Assembly (NCBI GenBank): GCA_903813345.2
Contig: CAIIXF020000011.1
Coordinates: 28,326,166 to 28,390,165 of the forward strand
Length of the DNA: 64,000 bases
Source of the DNA: Owenia fusiformis
Taxonomy: Eukaryota; Annelida; Polychaeta; Sabellida; Oweniidae
Direction of reading: 5' to 3'
Both the position numbers and the translations under genes were made by a program. The notes under the pieces were generated by a model, which saw only the letters and a list, made by a program, of their open reading frames with translations, was not told where the DNA came from and ran no database searches. Position 1 is the stretch's first letter; the number at the start of each line of letters is the position of its first letter. Of the stretch, positions 56,045-64,000 are shown piece after piece.

Positions 56045-56437
56045 ATGGATTTCGACCAACTCATCAAGAAATACATCGGAGAAATGGGACTTTATCAAGC
56101 ATGGGTACTATTCTTGATGGGTTCCTTGGGCGTAGGGATATGTTACGCTAATGTAAGTATCGTGTTCTTAGCAGCTGTTCCCGTTCACAGCTGTCTCATT
56201 CCCGAACTCACATCTGCAAATCTCTCCCGTGATGTCATAAATCGTGTCGGTGTCCCTCTGACGGAGGAAGGAGACTATGCAACATGTCAAAAATATGACA
56301 GGAATTATACATATGTATCCAAGGAATTGCTGAAACAATGGATGAATGAAACAAGGAACGGCACAGAAATTAAGACAGTACCATGTGAAGCTTTCTACTA
56401 CGATACTTCACAATATACATCAAGCATCGTCTCCCAG
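56045..56437 (+). CDS. Second SLC22-family gene, exon 1 (partial gene)
   Basis: 393 nt, exactly the length of exon 1 at 37407 and ending at the same codon position (TCCCAG|GTAATG, phase 0). MDFDQLIKKYIGEMGLYQAW and the outer loop are about 79% identical to the first gene (27 differences in 131 residues by eye). Changes concentrate in TM1 (VGICYA) and the end of the loop (RNGTEIK). The second ATG (ACCATGGATT, a good Kozak context) is chosen over the one at 56024 because of agreement with the paralogue. No exon 2 (WNLVC) is visible by 64000, so the first intron exceeds 7.5 kb or the copy is truncated. Confidence 0.88.
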
Positions 56438-57057
56438 GTAATGTATGAAGGCCTTTTTCCCTTAGTTTATCTTCTTCTCAATGGCTCAAATATATTCTTC
56501 AAGTAACACCAAGTCTGCAAAAACACTTTTTTGCTCACATATACCAAATATTACCTGGTACGCCTATTTTCCAGGGGTGGTGCACCAACTGGCTAGCAAG
56601 AATGGCAGTTAAACAAAAATGATAAAAAACCCATATACAAACTATGTTTTGGGGATTTAAAATGCTAATGTTAGTAGGCTAGTTATTATTGTATGGCCCG
56701 ACGTTTCTTTTGCAAGACAATTAACGTATCCGGAGAATGGGGAGTTGGATTCCGGATCATCAATACAATTTCGCGCAAATGAACTGCGAGGAGAATGGCC
56801 GATATTCTATCGACCTTGACCGACATCAACCAATTGAAAATGTCGTTATTGTCTGACTGACAGGCTATAAATTCATAATCAGCGGTCCATAGATTTAAAT
56901 TAATATCTTAGTCACTATAATTGGTGTGCTTTGTTTTTTGTTTGGAAATAACACCAAATCTCCTCCTCTCGATCTGGCATTTCGTTTATAAATTACCATG
57001 ATTTTGGTGACCACGGTTGTTTTAACACCTTGTTTCAATAAGTACATTTTAAACATT

Positions 57058-57125
57058 ACGTTCGAGCTAGGGCGATTGGGCGCCGTAACCACGAGGTTGC
57101 GAGTTCGAAACGCGTGTGCTCCTTG
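57058..57125 (+). repeat. tRNA-like sequence, probably a SINE head
   Basis: CGAGCTAGGGCGATTGGGCG resembles a decayed A box and GGTTGCGAGTTCGAAACG a B box with T-arm, about 33 nt apart, with CCACGAGG between. It does not fold into a full tRNA and lacks a clean acceptor stem, so a tRNA-derived SINE or tRNA pseudogene is more likely than a working tRNA gene. Confidence 0.4.
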
Positions 57126-57779
57126 TGTTTATTCATTTGATAAGTCATTCTCTACAAAGATATTTTAGTAAAAGTGATATTGGTCATGTTGCAATGTACT
57201 ATATTTGGAACGTCCGCGTCTTCTTGCATTTTCACACATCTCTTACTCTATTTAATTAAAAAATCGTTAAAACAAGTTTAATATTGCATACATGATTCAA
57301 TTACTACATATATTTGTAAAGGAAACACGGAGAACAATTTTAAAAGCTTGGATAATTTTGTATTAGTGAATCACTGTAAAATGACTTTTTGTTTGTTCAG
57401 ATAGAAACAAATGAATACTGTTACATAGTCCTAGTCAAACGTTGAAATTAATATTGGGATCAAAATAATCAGTATATACAATTGCAACAAGTTATCAGTA
57501 AGTAAATGAGAAGATACTAGTATTGTTTTTAAAATGTCAGAATCTGTATTTTTGTAAAGCTGGTTCTAGATGTACTCATCAAATTATAGTATTATAAAGC
57601 TAACGATCTCGGGTCACAAATGATTTATTGGTATTGGAACACTCAATTCAATTCTGTTGTCCTAATTTATCAGATATCTAGGCAATATACATGTTCAGTT
57701 TAAATCCAAGACAATAATAAATTACTGAAACCATTGACTATTTACTACATAAGTGCCTAAAAGACCAAATAGCTTCTTA

Positions 57780-58400
57780 CGAGGGTTGTCCCATAAGTCT
57801 TGAAATATTTATTCTAAATCATAAAATCTTTGAGTTACAATGATAAAAATTTCACATTTTGTAACTGAGATATATTTCTACCATCTCTGTAATTTTCATA
57901 ATTTGGCAATGTTACAGATGTTTTAAAATGGAATGTCGGTGGTATCCGGGGCAGAAAACTGGATCGATAAATATACAAACTATGACGTAAAAAAGGATTT
58001 GGAAGCACATCCCAAGTTGTATTTTATTTTTTTCTGCTCCGATCCTCTGTCAGAATATGTGGGATTAATCTAGGGGCTACCTTTGACACCTCAAGGTCTT
58101 TCTTCATCACTCTGTGAGCAGTACTCTTACTAATATCAAAGTCTACACTGTATGGCTATCTTCCTTATGGCTGTTCTCCTTTCAGCCCTTATACTCTCTG
58201 CAATATGTGGTATGAGTGTTCGTCACTGGATTTTGGCCTTCCACTTCTCAGAGCATCCTAGGCTGGTATCTCCAGTTTTTAACTTCTTCTACCACCTCCA
58301 TATTGTAGGTGCACTCGGAGTATACTGTCTATATACTTTTTCCATGGCTGTTCTTGTTAGCTAGTGTTGGTGTGTGCCCTAAGGAGGCGGGGTATTGCAC
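57780..58400 (-). mobile_element. Mariner-type transposon fragment
   Basis: The plus-strand end CGAGGGTTGTCCCATAAGTC is a mariner-type terminus. The minus strand of about 58030-58330 reads, with frameshifts, AESIRAERRTAIRKIAI and then DISKSTAHRVMKKDLEVSKV, PRLIPHILTEDR, the DNA-binding half of a mariner transposase (second helix-turn-helix and linker). The catalytic half is missing: only about 250 bp separate this from the 3' end. Confidence 0.75.
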
Positions 58401-59520
58401 AACTGCACGCAAAGATTTTTGACAAAATCCCTGCTATTTTGGCTTTCAAAATGCTGTGTCTCTGTACCAAAATTGAGCAATTATGCTAATTTATTATGAA
58501 ATCACAGAGGTATTTCCCAAGATTCTACCAAGTAAAGAGTGTTTTTGTCAATATTGACAGGTTCTTCACAATTTAAGATGCATAGCATCCTTTAAAATCC
58601 ATAATACTCCCATGGTTCCATTTTACACTTTTACTATATTTCATTACTGCCCCACCCCCCGCCTCCTCCGGTTACCATAGCAACCAAAATAAGTTAATAA
58701 TTTTGTTATGAAACTATCACATGTTGAAGATAATTGATTGATCTTGATACATACCAATTTTCAGCCAAATCCATTGAAACAGTTTTGAATTAGAATAAAA
58801 ATTTCAAGACAATTGGTAAGATAATCTGGAGAACCTATGGCACCATCAAGTGATCCACAACCCGTCTTACAAGCTTTCGAAAATCCTGACAAAAATGATT
58901 ATTATAAAACTTTGAAGGTGGCATATCAAACGAATTGGAAAAAATATTTGCAAAATGCAATTTCCTCAATGTTAATGAATGAAGCTGAATAATCCAGAAC
59001 TCTCGTGAATGTACAAACAAACCTCCTGCCAGAGTATATGTCTCTGCTCCTACCAATCCTGCAACATAGTCCTCTTGTATTTTAGGCGAGTAGAACCAAT
59101 GGCCAAATGTGCCAGGAAAGTACTTTTTAAAATACATCATGGGGAAAAGGACAAATGAGGTACCGTTGTAAAGCTAAGGACTTCGGCTTTTCAAATCTAC
59201 CTGTACCTAAGTTTGAATTTGGGGCAAAAATTGCAAAAACATCCGTTTCCATAGCAACCATTTAAAATATAATCAATAAATCAGAAATCACCTTTCGGAT
59301 CGTAGAACGCCTGTTATCTGTCCAATTCTAATGATACATATATCAAAATGAAGCTATTGATGTCCCCTTGTTTATAAACAAGAAAATATTCAAATTAGCT
59401 AATTTGCATATCTATTATGACATCATAAGTAGATTTTTTTACCGAATTTGAGATATTTTGGAGATTTATCTGATATAATAATGAAGCATTATTTATAATT
59501 GAAAATCATTGTTAGATATT
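58401..59520. other. Inside SLC22-2 intron, nothing recognised
   Basis: Two minus-strand open frames (58835-59140, 59532-59846) have no recognisable domain. A CCCACCCCCCGCCTCC stretch (about 58650-58665) is the only composition change. Confidence 0.4.
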
Positions 59521-61329
59521 GAACAAATATTTCACTCTATTGAGGTGAATACCTGTTCATCTTTCACAAGTGATATTCCACGAAGCCCGAAGGGCAAGTC
59601 ATGGCCGTAGGGACCGGGGGTTCGGTGGGTTCGGACGAACCCCTGGTCAGGGTTTCCCAAAAAATATTTGTGGAAAACCAGAAACATTAAATTAAATTCA
59701 TATGACCAGTAAATAAAAACATAATTAAGTTGTACAATTCTCTCCAAAAGTTTGGCAACCTTAGGCAAGGATTGGGATTGTCTAATTTTGAGAAGACCCC
59801 GGATCATCATGACATTATGCAAAGAAATAACATTAATTTCGCACAACTTAAAAGCTGGTTAATATCCGGTGAAATAAACCAAATGTCTTAAATACTAACA
59901 AATTGATTTACTCTTTAAATCTTTTTCAAAAAATGATTAATTTAACATAAAATTTGTTAGTTTTTATTTTAACATAAAAACAACTACTTATTGTCTTACT
60001 ACTGATGAAAACACATTTTCTTACAAATCTTTGCGCCTTCGTTTTGTTTTATTTCAAACAAAAAAATCTTGCCCGGAGCTTATTAGTCCCCAGGAGCAAA
60101 TATCAAATAATAGAAACTTTTTGAAATGAGTTAGTATGAAAAGCACACATGTACTTATCATTTATATTTAGCATTTGAATGGGTATAGCATTTATTATCC
60201 ATCACTTCGATTTCTTTTGTGATGTGACTGCCATACTTAGGCCATAGCCAAGATTTCTCAAAAGAGTTCTACTTTTGCTGAATTTCAAAGGACATTTGTA
60301 GCGCGCGTGCCCCCTAATTCACGTGTACACCTCCATATACAAGTTGACCCAGAAAATTACCCTCTCATTTTAGTATAAACTCAAACATGATTTTTTAATT
60401 TATCTGCGTATATAGACTGTTTAAATTCCAAGTTTTAAAATGATCACATTTTCCATCCAGGTATGGTCTAGTGATATTGTCCAAAAATGTCAACGATCTC
60501 GTCAAATATGATGCACTGATTGCTTATTAGGTAAATTCCAATGATTTATGCATTTAACTCTCTATCTACACAAAAAATCATGAAAAGTCCTTTAAAACGG
60601 AGATATAGTTATTCCCAAATTAAGGAGTGACGTTTTTGAGGTCACCTGTACTTGGACTTGAATTTGAATTTTGAATTTTATATTTTCAATTCAAATAAAG
60701 AACAAATGGGTATTTTTAACACTATAGTAGGTGTATTTTGTTGTAAGGCATTGCAATTTGAAAGAGGTTTAATTTTAGAGCCAACGGAGTACAATAGATA
60801 TCGTGTTATTTCAATTTGGTTTTTTTTTCCATTTCTCATTTATTCCATATATAATTTATAAAAATACAATACAATATTATTGCCTACGTTTTTCAACATT
60901 GTCGGCAATATACAAAACATGTCAAACTGGAAATAATGGAAATACAATAGATTTGGTCCGCAATATGGATGGTGAAAAATGTTAGAGGCCTTTGGGGGGA
61001 TTAATCTAAACAGATGTAATGGCCAGTTTCAATTTGGTCAGTTTGGAATTTCAGCCTATGTTTCATTTTTTACAAAACTAATTATCAACTGCCACTTCTA
61101 TCGTCAAAGAGTATTCACGTAGCTATAAGGACTTTTTAGTACGCCTATTAATTATTCTTCAATTCAGTAACTAAATGTAAGGTCATTATGAATGAACACT
61201 CCTCTATTATAAAATTATATACCAAATAAAATATTTTGATTTGGAGCTTTTTAGAAAAATCATAATCTCAGTATTAAATTGTGGGAATTGCATGTTTTAG
61301 AATTTGACATCTTTGTGTGAACTTGGCAT

Positions 61330-61995
61330 CGTCGGTTCCCACGCTCAATCACTACGTTCTATCCCGAGGTGAGGATAGGTCCGAAGCTTGATGAAGCAAG
61401 ATGTGAAATTGTGTGAACTCTTTTTTTATTACAATCAATGTAACATATTTACAGGTTGTAATGGCTATGACCCCAAGAGGTATTTACAATGATTTGTGAA
61501 ATATTATAAGAAGTGTACATGTAATTGTGTAAAGTATGACTTTGTACGTAATTGAGAAAATAAACTGATTTAATGGAAATGATTAAAGGTCTCTTCTGCA
61601 ATAACAGGTGCAAGCAATAAAAATGTGTAGAGTAATAGAATAAATGTCAATATTACATTATTAAATAGTATAACATGATAACATCTGATGAGATTGTACA
61701 GTAGTAGTTTAAGGAACTACTCCTCCAAGTATAGATTGCAGTAATAATCTTTAAATGACTTTTTGAGAGTAGGGATGCTTTTTGAGGTTTTGATATCAGA
61801 GGGTGTTTCATTCCATATAAGGCCACCTTGAATTAAAATACTTTTCTTTCCATAGGTAGTGTTAAATTTGGAGATATGGAGATCATTCACTTGTCGAGTG
61901 AAATGATGATGAACTCTTAAGTCTATCTCCATAAAGTAGCTCGTTTTAAAAAGAGGCATATGTTCCTTGAAGATGTGTTCAGATTTGAATTTCAT
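61330..61995 (-). mobile_element. Non-LTR retrotransposon 3' end (reverse transcriptase tail)
   Basis: Minus strand 61995-61717 encodes MKFKSEHIFKEHMPLFKTSY through HHHFTRQVNDLHISKF, then SILIQGGLIWNETPSDIKTS and FKDYYCNLYLEE. This is the characteristic end of many LINE ORF2 proteins (G-x-x-x-W-N-x-x-P-x-x-I ... F-K). The minus-strand downstream part to about 61336 is its 3' untranslated region and shares a segment with 52020-52100. 5' truncated. Confidence 0.7.
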
Positions 61996-62089
61996 TAAAC
62001 AAATGTAATATTAAAATCATGATCTTGCCTTCAGATTTCAGGAAATCTATTGAGTAAAAGATTCACCATTATTTTAACATAGAAAATCA

Positions 62090-62295
62090 AATTGTCTAAC
62101 TTTTTCAAATTCAATTGTATCTTGCCAAAACAAAATGGAGGTATCGGACATGGTGTCAATTTATTTTTTCCAGCACTAAAACATTTTTTTCCTTCACACT
62201 GTACATATTATACGAATAATAATTCAAACATAAGGAGGCTTAAACACTCCATGGGGCAGTTTACGGTTGACACACTTTTGGAAGGGGTGTAAATT
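62090..62295. repeat. Diverged relative of the 36-kb element end
   Basis: ATTCAAACATAAGGAGGCTT, AAACACTCCATGGGGC and TTGGAAGGGGTGTAAATTG parallel AATTCAAAGGTAAAGAGGCT / TTCAATGGGGG / ATGGAGGGAGTGTA at 36750-36833. A similar end occurs at 43650-43735. Confidence 0.45.
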
Positions 62296-62476
62296 GTATG
62301 TAAGAAAATTACAAAAATGGTTTTATATGAGGAACCCCAATGAAGGTGGAGATTTGTGGATAATATAAAAATGAACCCCTGGTCACCAAATCCTGGCTAC
62401 GCCACTGCAAGTGGAATACCACCTTGTGAAAGTGCTACAGGTATTCACCGAAAATAGAGTGAAATATTTGTTTTAT

Positions 62477-62745
62477 TATATCACTGTCTAGCTAAACATC
62501 CCTAATATTATTAAGTCATTAAGTCTTCAGATATTTTTACGAATCTACTCGTTTCGTCTGCCATTTACACTGAACGAAAACAAATTCTTTGAAAATTCCC
62601 GGGAGCGTGGGATATAGCTAGATGTCTCACGGTTGTCTTATCTGATTAGCATTGCCATTAAATATCGCCAGATATCCCACGACATGTGACCCGGTCTTGA
62701 CCAATCATACTGTCGCTAGCTAGACAGTGATATAATAATATTAAT
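62477..62745. mobile_element. Small foldback element
   Basis: TTATATCACTGTCTAGCTA at the left and TAGCTAGACAGTGATATAA at the right are perfect inverses. The inner part has GTGGGATATAGCTAGATG and a second ATATCCCAC. About 270 bp, lying directly beside the 59521-62475 region. Confidence 0.7.
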
Positions 62746-63295
62746 TATTTGAGTTAGGAATAAATTGACTGCAAGGTTTGAAAAGCGCTAAAAATCAAAA
62801 TCATAGGTTATCCTAGAAATATTATACTTACATCAACAATATCACTGCTGCTTATCACAATAATATTGAAAATATTTTATTGCTCAATTCTATGTCTGAA
62901 GATATACAAAATAGTGTACCTTAATATTATTAGTCCTGCAATATTTCAACTTATGATGGAAATTTTGGATGCATATGCTGTATTTGTAACTTTTCAGTAT
63001 ATTTAGGGTGTTCTGAATTCAAATCTGCCGGATGCAATTTGAGTACTTTGCGGCATTAATCTGTACAGCCATTTCAATATATGCATCCAAGGTTCCATTT
63101 TTCTCAATTTTTTTCTAATAACTTAAACTTCCAAATATCATTAATGGAATATGAACAGCAATTAATACCATAGGTAACATATTTGGTCTATACAAAATGA
63201 CATTACTCCATATTATAGATGTAGTATGGTACCCCTACCCCATTTTTCTAAAATAGTGATTTTCAAGAAAAGTAAACATATTAATGATACATAAT

Positions 63296-64000
63296 ACTAA
63301 TTGGGGTAACTAGGGTGCCACACTGCCACTAGAGAGTGCTAGAGAACTAATTGGGGTAACTAGGGTGCCACTGGGGGCACTAGAGAACCAATTAGGGTAA
63401 CTAGGGTGCTATAGGGACCTACTAGAGAACCGATTTGGGAAACAAGGGTGGTACTAGAGGCTACTAGAGAACCGATTTGGGGTAACTAGGGTGTCAATAG
63501 GGGCTACAAGAGAACCAATTGGGGTAATTAGAGTGCCACTAGGGGGTACTAGAGAGTAGAGACCCAATTGGGGAAAGTATGGTCCCACTAGGTGCTACTA
63601 GAGAATCAATTGGGGTAACTAGGATGCTATGGGGGCCTACTTGAGAACCAATTCAGGTAACAAGGGTGCCACTAGGGGCTACTAGAAAAACAAGCGGGGC
63701 AACCAGGGTGCCATTAGGGGCTACTAGAGAACCAATTAGAGTAACCAGGGCGCAACTAGAAGCTGCTAGAGAACCAATTAGGGCAACTAGGGTGCTAATA
63801 GGGGCTACTAGAGAACCAATTGGGAAACAAGGGTGTTACTAGAGAACCAATGGGGACAACTAGGGTGCTACTAGAGAACCAATTGGGGTAACTAGGGTGC
63901 TACTAGAGGTAACTAGACAACCAATTGGGGCAACTAGGGTGCTACTAAAGGCTACTAGAGAACCAATTGGGTAACGGTGCTATTGGGGCTTATTAGAGAA
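63296..64000. repeat. Minisatellite, about 41-bp unit, about 17 copies, runs off the window
   Basis: Consensus built from AACCAATTGGGGTAACTAGG, GTGCTACTAGGGGCTACTAG, AG. Units vary by small indels and substitutions; one unit near 63550 has an added AGTAGAG. The plus strand is notably poor in C and rich in CTAG. No open reading frame spans it. Confidence 0.9.

Larger units (their letters stand above)
59521..62475. mobile_element. 2.95-kb region bounded by inverted ends
   Basis: AACAAATATTTCACTCTATT and GGTGAATACCTG at the left (59521-59581) correspond, inverted, to CAGGTATTCACC and ATAGAGTGAAATATTTGTTT at the right (about 62440-62475), and both ends include a TTTCACAA-GTGGTATTCCAC-type inner part. 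No transposase inside, but a LINE fragment lies within. Either a large non-autonomous element with a nested LINE or two inverted copies of a small repeat. Confidence 0.5.

Overview
This is intron-rich animal (metazoan) DNA, most likely from a marine invertebrate. Reasons: GT-AG introns throughout, complement-control-protein (CCP/sushi) and laminin-G-like exons separated by phase 1 introns, an SLC22-type organic-ion transporter, AT-rich non-coding DNA, mariner and non-LTR retrotransposon remains, and very many foldback (palindromic) MITEs. The species cannot be fixed from the sequence; a marine deuterostome such as an echinoderm or hemichordate would fit, but this is only an impression.

Layout. 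1-10.7 kb: non-coding, with two foldback elements, a tandem repeat and a homopolymer-rich repeat, no gene recognised. 10.7-29.6 kb (+ strand): one large gene that I could join from 26 exons, all in frame, into a predicted 2000-residue secreted protein: signal peptide, unfamiliar helical region, degenerate CCP-like exon, two LamG/pentraxin-like domains and 21 CCP modules, ending in a stop codon followed by AATAAA. Many of the CCPs carry two additional cysteines, and six consecutive ones alternate between lacking one and lacking the other. 29.98-32.44 kb (- strand): an unrecognised two-exon gene, tail-to-tail with the CCP gene, with an apparent 2-base frameshift near its 5' end. 32.5-37.3 kb: transposon remains including a mariner relic. 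37.4-48.1 kb (+): an SLC22-family transporter gene in nine exons (549 codons when joined), whose sixth exon is split by a 537-bp palindromic element flanked by a 5-bp duplication, so the gene as assembled is broken. 48.1-56 kb: repeats, no convincing gene. 56.0-56.4 kb (+): first exon of a tandem SLC22 paralogue, whose other exons are not found before the window ends. 56.4-64 kb: mariner, LINE, tRNA-like and foldback pieces, then a C-poor minisatellite that runs off the end.

How the genes relate: the CCP gene encodes an extracellular modular protein of a kind seen in recognition, adhesion and complement-like roles; the two SLC22 genes are a tandem duplicate pair of membrane transporters. Nothing in the sequence links the two kinds of gene functionally. 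The most distinctive content is the exon-duplication history and cysteine pattern of the CCP array, the recent insertion that splits an SLC22 exon, and a foldback element carrying a GTTC-like motif repeated at helical-turn spacing.
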